Made by a program: the position numbers and the translations under genes. The notes beneath the pieces were generated by a model, which ran no database searches, was not told where the DNA came from, and saw nothing but the letters and a program-made list of their open reading frames with translations. DNA of 32,675 nt from Sulfurospirillum sp. (GTDB lineage Bacteria; Campylobacterota; Campylobacteria; Campylobacterales; Sulfurospirillaceae). Positions 24,598-32,610 of this stretch are shown piece after piece. Positions within the stretch are counted from its first letter, which is position 1; every line of letters starts with the position of its first letter. Location: the NCBI GenBank assembly GCA_016735235.1, contig JAERRW010000049.1:1-32675 (forward strand), read 5' to 3'.

Positions 24598-26388
24598 ATG
24601 AGTATAGAAGAAATTTTAGAAAAAAAATTTGGTTTTAATAGTTTTAGACCACTACAGCGTAAAAGTATAGAGGCTATTACTTCTAAGCAAGATTTGCTTA
24701 CTATACTCCCAACTGGTGGAGGGAAGTCTCTATGTTATCAACTTCCAGCACTCTACTTCAAGAATCAACTAACCGTTGTAATTTCTCCTTTAATAGCACT
24801 TATTAATGATCAAGTTATGGCACTCAAAGAGAATGGAATTAAAGCAGACAAATTAACAAGTGAGTTAAATAAGAAAGAGATAAGTAGAGTTTATGAAGAG
24901 TTACACAACAAAGAACTTTCACTTCTTTATGTCTCTCCAGAGCGTGCCAACATGTATAGTTTTAAATTACTTTTACAACAGCTTGATATAAGTTTTATAG
25001 TCATAGATGAGGCACATTGTGTAAGTGAATGGGGACATGAATTTCGTCCTGATTATCGTAAACTACATTTTCTAAAAGAGGAGTTTTCTCACATTCCTGT
25101 TGTGGCATTTACAGCAACTGCTACTTCAAAAGTTGCAGATGATATTGTAAACTCTTTAAGATTAAATAATCCAGTAAGATTAAAGGGGAGTTTTTTTAGA
25201 GATAACCTAATTTTAAATGTAAAAAAGAGAGTAAATAATGGCAGAGTGGAACTTATCAATTTTTTAAAAAACTACAAAGAAGAGAGTGGAATAATCTACA
25301 CTTTTACAAGAAAAGAGACTCAAGAGATAGCAAATTTTTTAAACAGTAAAGGTTTTGACGCTTTAGCTTACCATGCAGGGCTAAAGAGTGAGTTACGAAG
25401 AGAGACACAAGATAAATTCATAAAAGATAAAACAAAAATTATTGTGGCAACTATAGCTTTTGGAATGGGAATCGATAAAAGCAATGTTCGTTTTGTTGTT
25501 CACATGGATTTACCTAAAAGCATGGAGAGTTACTATCAAGAGATAGGTCGAGCTGGTCGTGATGGGCTTAAAAGTGAGTGTCTATTGCTTTACTCTATAA
25601 ATGATGTTGTTAAAAAGAGTGAGTTGATGAATACTATTGAAGATAAACAATATAAAAATTTTGCTAAAAATAAAATAGAAGAGCTTTATGCTTATGCAAA
25701 TTCAAGAGAGTGTAGACATAAAACAGTTACTGAATACTTTGAAGAGAGTTTAAATCAGTGTGAAAACCTATGTGATAATTGTCAAAAAGAGGATGTTGAA
25801 GAGTTAGATATTACCAAAGAGGCAAGAATGTTATTATCTACAATTTACAGAACAGGACAAAATTTTGGTAAAGCCCACATTATAGATATACTTAGAGGTA
25901 GTAAAAATGAAAAAGTACTCAATAATAGACATGACAAACTTAGTGTTTATGCTATAGGAGTTAAGATTACAAAGACAAGCTGGAACTTAATAATAGATAA
26001 ACTTTTTGAAATTAAAGCATTAAAAAGAGGTGGGTTTAGAGAGCTTGTTTTAACTTTATTTGGTGCGGATATACTTAAGGGCAATACTAAAGTAGGTGCT
26101 GAAGAAGATATATTTCAAAAACAAGATAGACATGTATCTTTGGTTAAAAAAGATGTTGGTTTTGAACATGTAGATAAATATTTTGAAGCATTTAAACAGT
26201 TAAGAAAGGAGATAGCTAGCAAAGCCAAAGTGCCTCCATATGTAGTTTTTTCGGATAAAACCTTAAAAGAGATAGCAAGTAAACTACCGCAAGATAAAGA
26301 GAGTTTTTTAAAAATTAATGGTGTTGCACAAGTTAAATTAGAACGCTATGGTGAACAATTTATACAAAAAGCAAAAGAGTTAATATAA
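24598..26388 (+). CDS. recQ: ATP-dependent DNA helicase RecQ
   Basis: A 3'-5' superfamily 2 helicase for recombination repair and fork processing. Motif I is TGGGKSL (residues 39-45), motif II DEAH (137-140) in IDEAHCVSEWGHEFRPDYRK, motif III AFTATAT, and motif VI QEIGRAGRDG. The RecQ zinc-binding region has CRHKTVTEYFEES...C...CDNC. A winged-helix region follows and a C-terminal HRDC domain fills about residues 525-596 (YFEAFKQLRKEIASKAKVPP). Length (596 aa) and domain order match E. coli RecQ. AGAGGC precedes the ATG; it is co-transcribed with ilvD. Confidence 0.96.
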   Translation: MSIEEILEKKFGFNSFRPLQRKSIEAITSKQDLLTILPTGGGKSLCYQLPALYFKNQLTVVISPLIALINDQVMALKENGIKADKLTSELNKKEISRVYEELHNKELSLLYVSPERANMYSFKLLLQQLDISFIVIDEAHCVSEWGHEFRPDYRKLHFLKEEFSHIPVVAFTATATSKVADDIVNSLRLNNPVRLKGSFFRDNLILNVKKRVNNGRVELINFLKNYKEESGIIYTFTRKETQEIANFLNSKGFDALAYHAGLKSELRRETQDKFIKDKTKIIVATIAFGMGIDKSNVRFVVHMDLPKSMESYYQEIGRAGRDGLKSECLLLYSINDVVKKSELMNTIEDKQYKNFAKNKIEELYAYANSRECRHKTVTEYFEESLNQCENLCDNCQKEDVEELDITKEARMLLSTIYRTGQNFGKAHIIDILRGSKNEKVLNNRHDKLSVYAIGVKITKTSWNLIIDKLFEIKALKRGGFRELVLTLFGADILKGNTKVGAEEDIFQKQDRHVSLVKKDVGFEHVDKYFEAFKQLRKEIASKAKVPPYVVFSDKTLKEIASKLPQDKESFLKINGVAQVKLERYGEQFIQKAKELI

Positions 26389-26426
26389 ATTTTATGTTAA
26401 AACATATAAAAGAATTAGGAGATAAG

Positions 26427-27353
26427 ATGAAAATAGTATTTTTAGATGCAAAAACCATAGGAGACGACATTAGCTTAGATGCTTTTAAAGAGTTTGGAGA
26501 GTTTGTTACCTACCACGCAACTTCAAAAGAGCAGACTGTAAAACATATAGGAGATGCTAAAATAGTTTTAACCAATAAGGTTATTATAGATAAAGATGTC
26601 ATAGATAGATGTCCTAAGTTGGAACTTATATGTATTGTGGCAACTGGTATGAATAATGTTGATTTAGATTATGCAAAGAAAAAAAATATTACTGTTAAAA
26701 ATGCTGCTGGGTACTCAACTGCATCTGTAACACAAATGACTTTTACTTTGGCTTTTTATTTGATAGCACAAAGTAAGTTTTATGATGAATTTGTAAGTAG
26801 TGCTAAGTGGTCAAGAAGTGGGCTTTTTACCAATGTAGAGCGACCACTCAAAGAGATAAAAGGCAAGAAATGGGGAGTTATAGGTTTTGGAACTATAGGT
26901 AAATCTGTAGCAAAAATAGCAGATGCATTTGGAGCTAATGTAAGTTATTACTCTACAAGCGGAGTAAATAATGATAAAACATTTACTAGAATGGAACTTG
27001 ATGAAATGTTAATAAACTGCGACATAATAACTATCCATGCGCCGCTTAATAAACAAACAGACAATCTTATAAAAAAAGAGCAGTTAAACCTTATGAAAAA
27101 AGGTGCAATTTTACTTAATCTTGGTCGTGGCGGTATTGTAAATGAAGATGATTTAGCCGATGCAATTGATAACCATGGAATACTAGCTGGAATTGATGTT
27201 ACTAAAGTTGAGCCTATAAATGAGAATAATAAACTTTTACATGTAAAGAAAAAAGATAATCTTATTATCACTCCTCATATTGGTTGGTCTAGTTATGAGG
27301 CTAGAGTTGAATTAATGAAAATAGTTGCTAATAATATCAAAGACTTTCTATAA
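26427..27353 (+). CDS. D-isomer-specific 2-hydroxyacid dehydrogenase
   Basis: An NAD(P)-dependent 2-ketoacid reductase of the hydroxypyruvate reductase/glycerate dehydrogenase type. ATG at 26427 is preferred to the one at 26394 because AGGAGA lies just upstream and the protein then begins with the first beta strand (MKIVFLDAKTIGDD); this gives 308 residues. Visible: GFGTIGKSVAKIADAFGANV (nucleotide-binding loop), LLNLGRGGIVNEDDL with the substrate-binding Arg region, a conserved Glu in DVTKVEP, and the catalytic His in TPHIGWSS. Substrate not determinable. In C. jejuni, from memory, a homologue lies beside yajQ (Cj0373/Cj0374), as here. Confidence 0.9.
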   Translation: MKIVFLDAKTIGDDISLDAFKEFGEFVTYHATSKEQTVKHIGDAKIVLTNKVIIDKDVIDRCPKLELICIVATGMNNVDLDYAKKKNITVKNAAGYSTASVTQMTFTLAFYLIAQSKFYDEFVSSAKWSRSGLFTNVERPLKEIKGKKWGVIGFGTIGKSVAKIADAFGANVSYYSTSGVNNDKTFTRMELDEMLINCDIITIHAPLNKQTDNLIKKEQLNLMKKGAILLNLGRGGIVNEDDLADAIDNHGILAGIDVTKVEPINENNKLLHVKKKDNLIITPHIGWSSYEARVELMKIVANNIKDFL

Positions 27354-27386
27354 TTAATTGAAACTGCACAAATTAGACTTATATTT

Positions 27387-27395
27387 TGGTAAAAT
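27387..27395 (+). promoter_or_regulatory. Likely extended -10 of the yajQ operon
   Basis: TGGTAAAAT (27387-27395) fits the TGnTAnAAT extended -10 pattern and ends 22 bases before the yajQ ATG; AAAGGC at 27407-27412 is the ribosome site. Confidence 0.55.
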
Positions 27396-27417
27396 AGATA
27401 AAAAATAAAGGCAAAAG

Positions 27418-27915
27418 ATGGCAAAAGAGCATAGTTTTGATATTACAGCAGAAGTAGATAAGCAACATCTAAAAGATGCTTATGAACAAGCAAAAAAAAT
27501 CATCACAAATCGTTGGGATTTCAAGGGTGTAACTTGTGAGTTTAATTTTAATGAAAAAGCAAAAGTTATTACACTCACTAGTGCAAATGATTCAAAGGCA
27601 GAAGCCATGTTTGATGCAATAGTAAGCGAAGCTATAAAGCGTAATATTAGCTCAAAAAGTATTAAGAAAGTTAGCCAAGATACTGTTGGAGGAGCTAATA
27701 TAAAAATAACAGTCAATATTAATGATACTCTAAATCAAAATGATGCAAAAGAGATAGTAAAAAAGATAAAAGAGTTGGGCTTAAAGGTGAAAACTTTAAT
27801 TCGTGGAGAAGAGGTTAGAGTTATAGGAAAGTCAATAGATGATCTTCAAGTTGCAATTAAGGCTCTCAATGACGCAGACATGGATATACCTCTAAACTTT
27901 GTAAACATGAAATGA
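27418..27915 (+). CDS. yajQ: YajQ family nucleotide-binding protein
   Basis: A 165-residue protein with the family start EHSFDITAEVDKQHLKDAYE, then NRWDFKGV and the C-terminal ALNDADMDIPLNFVN. The protein is two duplicated alpha/beta domains. A Xanthomonas homologue binds cyclic di-GMP and acts with a transcription factor, and other members bind RNA or tRNA; neither role is shown here. It is followed by an ATGA overlap with a small membrane protein gene and heads a four-gene run. Confidence 0.93.
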   Translation: MAKEHSFDITAEVDKQHLKDAYEQAKKIITNRWDFKGVTCEFNFNEKAKVITLTSANDSKAEAMFDAIVSEAIKRNISSKSIKKVSQDTVGGANIKITVNINDTLNQNDAKEIVKKIKELGLKVKTLIRGEEVRVIGKSIDDLQVAIKALNDADMDIPLNFVNMK

Positions 27916-28232
27916 TAGAAGAAGAGAGAATTTTCCAAATAGAAGTCATGCCTAAAATCAAAGGTTTTTGGTGTCTTTTTACTGTTTATGCTATCTATTT
28001 AACTATTGTTTTAGCCCCATTTTTAATAGCAATATTTTCTTGGCAGTATTCTCATAGTATATGGATAGGGTTTCTCTTTTTTCTTTTTTGCATGTTAATT
28101 AGTGGAGTAGTTGTTTCAAAATTAAGAGTAGGCTCAATTCCATTCGTTCAACGAGAGATGAACTATAGCACAATTGCTATTGTTATGATGTATGTTGGTA
28201 AAAACATATGTATAGAAAAATTAGAGGAATAA
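27912..28232 (+). CDS. Small two-helix membrane protein, function unknown
   Basis: A 106-residue protein whose ATG overlaps the yajQ stop by four bases. Two hydrophobic segments are visible: about residues 17-43 (FWCLFTVYAIYLTIVLAPFL onward) and 51-71 (WIGFLFFLFCMLISGVVVSK). The C-terminal 35 residues are soluble, with acidic ends. No family recognised. Coupling to yajQ is the only functional hint. Confidence 0.75.
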   Translation: MIEEERIFQIEVMPKIKGFWCLFTVYAIYLTIVLAPFLIAIFSWQYSHSIWIGFLFFLFCMLISGVVVSKLRVGSIPFVQREMNYSTIAIVMMYVGKNICIEKLEE

Positions 28233-28235
28233 AAA

Positions 28236-28832
28236 ATGGGTACAGAATTTTCAATTATAGGAACAGCGGTTTTATTGATGTTCATACTTGACCCTTTTGG
28301 AAATATGCCGCTACTTTTGTCAATTCTTAAGGAGTTTGATGAAAAAAGAAAAAAAATTATTATTATACGAGAATCAATTTTTGGATTAGCTATACTTTTA
28401 CTATTTTTCTTTTTCGGAGAAGCTTTTTTAAGCATTTTTAATTTAGAGACTGCATCGGTAACCATTGCAGGAGGTGTTATTCTTTTTATAATTGCATTAA
28501 AAATGATATTTCCAGGAGAGAAAGGGAATGTTGCGCTTTTTGGAGCTAACGAGCCTTTTGTAGTTCCTATTGCTATACCTCTTATTGTTGGGCCTTCAGC
28601 ACTTGCTACTATAATGGTAATGACAAAATCTTATAGCGATCATTATTGGGCGCTTTTTCTTGCAGTGCTACTAGCTTGGGCCTCTTCAACTCTTATACTA
28701 TACATGTCGCCATTTTTATATAAAGTTTTACGCGAAAAAGGACTTAGTGCCTTAGAGAAATTAATGGGCATGTTACTCTTAATGTTGGCAGTTCAAATGT
28801 TTGTTAATGGCATAAAAGATTTAATCAATTAA
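28236..28832 (+). CDS. MarC family integral membrane protein
   Basis: A 198-residue protein with six predicted membrane helices and the MarC/YhgN hallmarks: LLMFILDPFGNMPLLLSIL in the first hairpin, GGVILFIIALKMIFP, and PFVVPIAIPLIVGPSALATI in the second half. Family members are inner-membrane proteins once linked to multiple-antibiotic resistance in E. coli, a link later withdrawn; their real function is unknown. It starts four bases after the upstream stop. Confidence 0.92.
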   Translation: MGTEFSIIGTAVLLMFILDPFGNMPLLLSILKEFDEKRKKIIIIRESIFGLAILLLFFFFGEAFLSIFNLETASVTIAGGVILFIIALKMIFPGEKGNVALFGANEPFVVPIAIPLIVGPSALATIMVMTKSYSDHYWALFLAVLLAWASSTLILYMSPFLYKVLREKGLSALEKLMGMLLLMLAVQMFVNGIKDLIN

Positions 28833-28848
28833 TAAAAAATTAACAGGC

Positions 28849-29688
28849 ATGATACTTGCCTCAATCGGTATAGGAGTTCTTAGTTTTGATGCTCTTTTAG
28901 TGAGACTAGCAGATACCGACGCTTCTATTATAGCTTTTTATCGAGGTTTTTTTGTAGCGGTCATTATACTTTGCGTATGGCTTATAAAAGGAGAAAATAG
29001 AGTTATTATAAAAGTAAAAAAAGATATTTTTATGATGCTCTTTATAGCTATTATTTCTGGAACTGGAACTTCTTTATTTATTTTTTCCGTCAATAATACA
29101 GTTGCTGCAAATACAGTTATTTTTTTAGCAACTTCTTCATTTTTTGGTGCATTTTTCTCTTACATTATTTTTAAAGAGAAGGTAAGAAATGAGACAGTTA
29201 TTGCTATTTTAGTCTCTTTTCTTGGAGTGATAATTGTTTTTAAAAACTCTTTTGGTGTAGGAGGGACTTTATTGGGTGATTTTTATGGTATTTTATTGGC
29301 AGTTTTTATAGGACTTCAATTGACACTTCTTAGAAAATATACCCATTTTTCACACTATTTTATTATATTTGCAAGCGGGCTTATCATGATGATCGTTATG
29401 TATATTATAGAAGATAATATTTTTGATGTATCATTAAAAACTATATTTTTTATTTTCCTGATGGGATTAATGCAAGTTTTTGCTATGCTTTTTATATTTA
29501 GTGCAACAAAATATATAACTTCAGCCGAAGTTGGAATTTTCTCTACCATAGAGACCTCGTTTGCTCCAGTTTGGCTATGGCTTTTTATAGGAGAAGTTCC
29601 GCCTAGTTTAACTATTTTTGGAGGAGTATTTGTTGTGTCTGCAATTTTTATAAATGCATATCCTCAAATAAAGAGTAAAAAGCAGTAA
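28849..29688 (+). CDS. DMT-superfamily transporter (EamA type)
   Basis: A 279-residue protein of ten hydrophobic helices in two EamA repeats (about 1-130 and 145-275). The first helix, MILASIGIGVLSFDALLVRL, and VFKNSFGVGGTLLGDFYGIL at the repeat junction are typical. It probably exports small metabolites; the substrate is unknown. There is no good ribosome site before the ATG at 28849, which follows the marC-like stop by 16 bases, so initiation may depend on coupling. A slightly longer N-terminus with a rare start codon cannot be excluded. Confidence 0.88.
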   Translation: MILASIGIGVLSFDALLVRLADTDASIIAFYRGFFVAVIILCVWLIKGENRVIIKVKKDIFMMLFIAIISGTGTSLFIFSVNNTVAANTVIFLATSSFFGAFFSYIIFKEKVRNETVIAILVSFLGVIIVFKNSFGVGGTLLGDFYGILLAVFIGLQLTLLRKYTHFSHYFIIFASGLIMMIVMYIIEDNIFDVSLKTIFFIFLMGLMQVFAMLFIFSATKYITSAEVGIFSTIETSFAPVWLWLFIGEVPPSLTIFGGVFVVSAIFINAYPQIKSKKQ

Positions 29689-29692
29689 AAAT

Positions 29693-30133
29693 TTATGCTC
29701 TCTCTTCTTTTATAGCATTATAAGCTTCATTTAAATCTTGTGTTTTTTGTTTAGCAAATTTTAACATGTCTTCTGGTAAATTTTTACTTATAATAGAGTC
29801 GTAGTGATACTCTTTGATAAGTCTTCTATAATTTTTCTTTATTGTTTCCATGTTGTCAGTTGGTTGTGATTCTAACATTTCATAATATTTGTTTATAGTG
29901 TTGTCTGTTTGTTTAAAATTTTGATATTTAAAGTCTGTTCTATTTTGATATTTTTGACTTCCCAGCATTGATAAACCGATAATAAGAAAAAAATTAAATG
30001 GAAAAAAGAGTATTCTTGGTGCAAAAAGAAGAAGAACTATGCCAATTATAACACTACCAAAGCATACACCCAGCCAAGCAACCTCTAAAAAAACACCAAA
30101 AACTATTATTGAAAGTCCTAAAATTTTTTTCAC
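29693..30133 (-). CDS. Membrane-anchored protein with a degenerate J domain
   Basis: A 146-residue protein with two N-terminal hydrophobic segments (about residues 1-37 and 40-58) and a C-terminal J-domain-like region (about 95-146: METIKKNYRRLIKEYHYDSI and FAKQKTQDLNEAYNAIKE). The spacing matches DjlA-type J domains (KKAYRRLVKEYHPDKL...FA..K.Q.INEAY), but the HPD tripeptide that activates DnaK is HYD (110-112). It may therefore not stimulate Hsp70 in the usual way. The start overlaps the stop of the upstream glutathionylspermidine-synthase-like gene by four bases; the 3' end meets the DMT gene convergently, four bases apart. Confidence 0.75.
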   Translation of the reverse strand: MKKILGLSIIVFGVFLEVAWLGVCFGSVIIGIVLLLFAPRILFFPFNFFLIIGLSMLGSQKYQNRTDFKYQNFKQTDNTINKYYEMLESQPTDNMETIKKNYRRLIKEYHYDSIISKNLPEDMLKFAKQKTQDLNEAYNAIKEERA

Positions 30134-31308
30134 TCTATTACATGTCCTACAAATTTTGAGTAGTTATTTAAAATTAAACCACCTCTTCTAAAACCAAGTC
30201 CACATGCTTCATAAGCATAAAAAACACCTGCCTGATAACTCTTGTTCTCTTCGTCTACAAGAAGTTCCACATACTCTTGATAGATAGGGTCAAAGTTTTC
30301 GTATTCTCCTTTTTCTTGTGCAACTATATGATTTTTTTCATTTAGTATAACAGTATTTGCGCCCTCTCTTCCAAAAATTCTTTTTTCTACTTGCTTCTTG
30401 TTTTCAAGAGGTTTATATGAAGTCTCTAGTAGCAATGGATGGTTTGGGTATAGATCCCATAAAATTTTCATAAAAGCTTTACTTTGAAACATTAGAGTAT
30501 ATGCTGGATTTAAAATTATAGCCTTTTGATTTTCCATAATTTCTTCTAGCATTAATGCTAAGTCTCCTTCATCTATGCCTATATTTTCCCAAGGGATAAG
30601 TTTAAACCAGTATTCAAAATTTTTGTCATTTTTGAAAATTCCCTCTTTTGTATCAAATTCTACCTCATCAACAAAGGCAAAGTCTGTGTTAAATCCAGCT
30701 TCATTAGCAGCCGCTTGAAGTAGTTTTGTAGTATTTTCATCTTCTATATCACCTTTTATGCTTGAAAAAAGTATTTTCCATCCATTATAGTTTTTAGTAA
30801 AATTTTCAGTATCTCCATTGGTAACAATCAATCGTTTAAAATTCTCTTTTATCGCTTCATAAATATTGTTAAATTGACTTCTATTGTCCATTTTGTTTAC
30901 TTTCAATAGAGCCCATTGAACTATTGCCGTTTCAAAAAGAGCTGTTGGAGTGTCCGCATTAAACTCTATAAGTTTAATTGGTTTTCCGCCAATACCTCCG
31001 GCTAAATCAAATCTTCCATAAAGATGCCAATGTACATCATTTTCCCATGATTGTTTTACCATGTCTATAATATTGAAAGGGATGCCTATTTCATGAAGTA
31101 AATTATTTTTAATAACATGTTCCCCCGCTTCAATAAACATGTCATAAAGTTTATTAGTGGCATCGTAGTAATTGTCAGCCTCTTTTTGAGACACTACAAC
31201 AAGCTCATCTGCAACATAAGGAGTTTTATCTTCATCTGTGTGCCAATAAAATCCTATTGATTCTAAAAACTCATTTGTTAGAGGATTAACTCTCTCTAGC
31301 CTTATCAC
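30130..31308 (-). CDS. Glutathionylspermidine synthase-like (ATP-grasp type) protein
   Basis: From the GTG at 31308 it encodes 392 residues, starting VIRLERVNPLTNEFLESIGF. This is chosen because the open frame further upstream (to 31506) lies inside the lipoprotein gene, and the GTG lies one base after that gene's TGA stop. Visible family features are WHTDEDKTPYVADELV, HWHLYGRFDLAGG, IKLIEFNADTPTALFETA (nucleotide/metal-site region) and a C-terminal GLGFRRGGLILNN. Family enzymes ligate spermidine to glutathione with ATP; bacteria without glutathione also carry homologues, so the true substrates are uncertain. There is no N-terminal amidase domain. In C. jejuni, from memory, the same pair is Cj0371-Cj0372. 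Confidence 0.88.
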   Translation of the reverse strand: MIRLERVNPLTNEFLESIGFYWHTDEDKTPYVADELVVVSQKEADNYYDATNKLYDMFIEAGEHVIKNNLLHEIGIPFNIIDMVKQSWENDVHWHLYGRFDLAGGIGGKPIKLIEFNADTPTALFETAIVQWALLKVNKMDNRSQFNNIYEAIKENFKRLIVTNGDTENFTKNYNGWKILFSSIKGDIEDENTTKLLQAAANEAGFNTDFAFVDEVEFDTKEGIFKNDKNFEYWFKLIPWENIGIDEGDLALMLEEIMENQKAIILNPAYTLMFQSKAFMKILWDLYPNHPLLLETSYKPLENKKQVEKRIFGREGANTVILNEKNHIVAQEKGEYENFDPIYQEYVELLVDEENKSYQAGVFYAYEACGLGFRRGGLILNNYSKFVGHVIE

Positions 31309-31309
31309 C

Positions 31310-31906
31310 TCATCCGCCAAAGCTAGATCGTGATCTTGTAGTTTTTTTGTTTCCAAAAAACCCGCTACTTTTTTTAGTGTTTGATTTTGATGTGCCACTT
31401 TTTGCTTTTTTAAAGCTATCGTTACTTCTGCTATATGCTTGTGGAGTTTTATAATTTGTTCTTTTTTGATTTTGAAAGTTTTGATTATTAAAAAGTTTGT
31501 TACCAATATAACTTCCCAACATTGCCCCGGCTACACTTGAGAGTAGTATTGCTCCAAGTCCAGGAGCGCTGGAACTCATTGAAGGCTCTGTTAAAGATGA
31601 GGTTCCATTATCTATTTTAACCGCTTCTTGAGCAACTAGTCTGTCCATCTCATCTTTTGAAAGCATTCTCTCGTTTCCATCAAGTTCACGAACCACGACT
31701 CTAGTTGTAGCACTTGGATACTCTTCAACAATTGTATAACCACCATTTTCCATCTGTTCTATTACAACAAAAGCACCTTGTGGTTGAGTAGCTTGTGTTA
31801 ATGCATTTTGCTCATTGTTTTTCTCGCAACCCTGCATACCCGCAATAACCATGGCTCCAATACCGCCGGCTACTATATAATCAGAAATTTTTCTTACATA
31901 TTTCAT
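31310..31906 (-). CDS. UPF0323 family lipoprotein
   Basis: A 198-residue protein: a basic N-terminus (MKYVRKISDYI), a hydrophobic segment, then AGMQGC, a weak lipobox with Cys27 as the likely lipidated residue. A central region follows with VVIEQMENGGYTIVEEYPSA and RVVVRELDGNERMLSKDEMD, then a Gly/Ala-rich hydrophobic stretch (LGAILLSSVAGAMLGSYIGN) and a disordered Ser/Lys/Arg/Gly tail (KKTTRSRSSFGG). This matches the UPF0323 lipoprotein family, which I know only from Campylobacterota. Function unknown; the C. jejuni member has been tied to virulence traits. The ATG overlaps the stop of the upstream gene by four bases, and the downstream GTG start follows at once. Confidence 0.85.
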   Translation of the reverse strand: MKYVRKISDYIVAGGIGAMVIAGMQGCEKNNEQNALTQATQPQGAFVVIEQMENGGYTIVEEYPSATTRVVVRELDGNERMLSKDEMDRLVAQEAVKIDNGTSSLTEPSMSSSAPGLGAILLSSVAGAMLGSYIGNKLFNNQNFQNQKRTNYKTPQAYSRSNDSFKKAKSGTSKSNTKKSSGFFGNKKTTRSRSSFGG

Positions 31907-32553
31907 TTTTTTCCTATAATTTGCTTTAATTTTACATCTTTGTCTATATAGATTTTATCGTTGCTTATCTTTACATGTTGATTTTCGCCTATCTTTTGCT
32001 CTATTTTTTTTGTTATTTTTTTTCTATGAATATCAGCAAAACCTATCTTTTGAAGTCTATCTTTAAGAAGTTCCCACTCTATAAATGTTTTGCAAATCTG
32101 TTCTACTATATCTTCTTTTATATTTTCAGCAACTTCTATTGGTTTTTCTTGATATTTATGTTCTAAAGTTGGCATATTTGTCAATACAAGAATATTTTTT
32201 AACTGTTCATCTCTCTCTTTGTAGATTTTCTCTATTTTATTTTGTGATTCTATAAGTATATTCTCTTTCTCGTAATAGAGTCTGTCTCTAACACTTTCAA
32301 GCTTCTCGTTTTTCTCTTTTAACTCTTCAACTTGATTTTTTAAAAGGCTTACATACTCATTGTTTACAGAATTTGCAGCACCTCTTTTTTTAGGAAGTTT
32401 TGCTTCTTTTTCTACATTTGGTGTCAATAAAACATATTTTTTGCCATCTTGTGTAACAGATTCAAGAGTATTGCGCCTTAAGCGATTATAGATAGCTTCT
32501 TTACTAATACTTAAATATTTTGCCATGTCTGCAACAGTTAATTTTTTATCCAT
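31903..32553 (-). CDS. Helix-turn-helix/coiled-coil DNA-binding protein, function unknown
   Basis: A 216-residue protein. Residues 1-45 (KLTVADMAKYLSISKEAIYN then RLRRNTLESV) form an excisionase/MerR-like winged helix-turn-helix followed by a short hairpin (QDGKKYVLLTP). Residues about 65-130 are a heptad-rich coiled coil (EYVSLLKNQVEELKEKNEKL). The C-terminal 80 residues are charged and unassigned. AGAGGAG at 32561-32567 is a strong ribosome site. It heads the four-gene operon with the lipoprotein, the GSP-synthase-like enzyme and the J-domain-like protein, and its promoter is enclosed by a perfect split inverted repeat, which suggests autoregulation. No specific family assigned. Confidence 0.75.
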   Translation of the reverse strand: MDKKLTVADMAKYLSISKEAIYNRLRRNTLESVTQDGKKYVLLTPNVEKEAKLPKKRGAANSVNNEYVSLLKNQVEELKEKNEKLESVRDRLYYEKENILIESQNKIEKIYKERDEQLKNILVLTNMPTLEHKYQEKPIEVAENIKEDIVEQICKTFIEWELLKDRLQKIGFADIHRKKITKKIEQKIGENQHVKISNDKIYIDKDVKLKQIIGKK

Positions 32554-32568
32554 GAGCCACTCCTCTTT

Positions 32569-32610
32569 GGTAACATATTCTTATTATACAAAAAACCTAC
32601 AAATGTTACC
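32569..32610. promoter_or_regulatory. Split operator around the promoter of the HTH operon
   Basis: GGTAACAT (32569-32576) and ATGTTACC (32603-32610) are a perfect 8-bp inverted pair with a 26-base gap. The -10 (TATAAT on the minus strand, 32583-32588) lies inside and the dyad centre (32589/32590) is at its upstream edge. The downstream arm sits just before the ribosome site. Confidence 0.6.
32583..32588 (-). promoter_or_regulatory. -10 of the HTH-lipoprotein-GSP synthase operon
   Basis: TATAAT on the minus strand (context TTTTTTGTATAATAAG) lies 29 bases before the ATG at 32553. The AT-rich bases upstream of 32610 show no clear -35 and no gene to the window edge. Confidence 0.65.

Noticed and set aside
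31309-31506. Longer N-terminus of the GSP-synthase-like protein
   Set aside because: It lies wholly inside the lipoprotein gene, whose C-terminal tail is typical of its family, and has no ribosome site; similarity to the synthase family begins after 31308.
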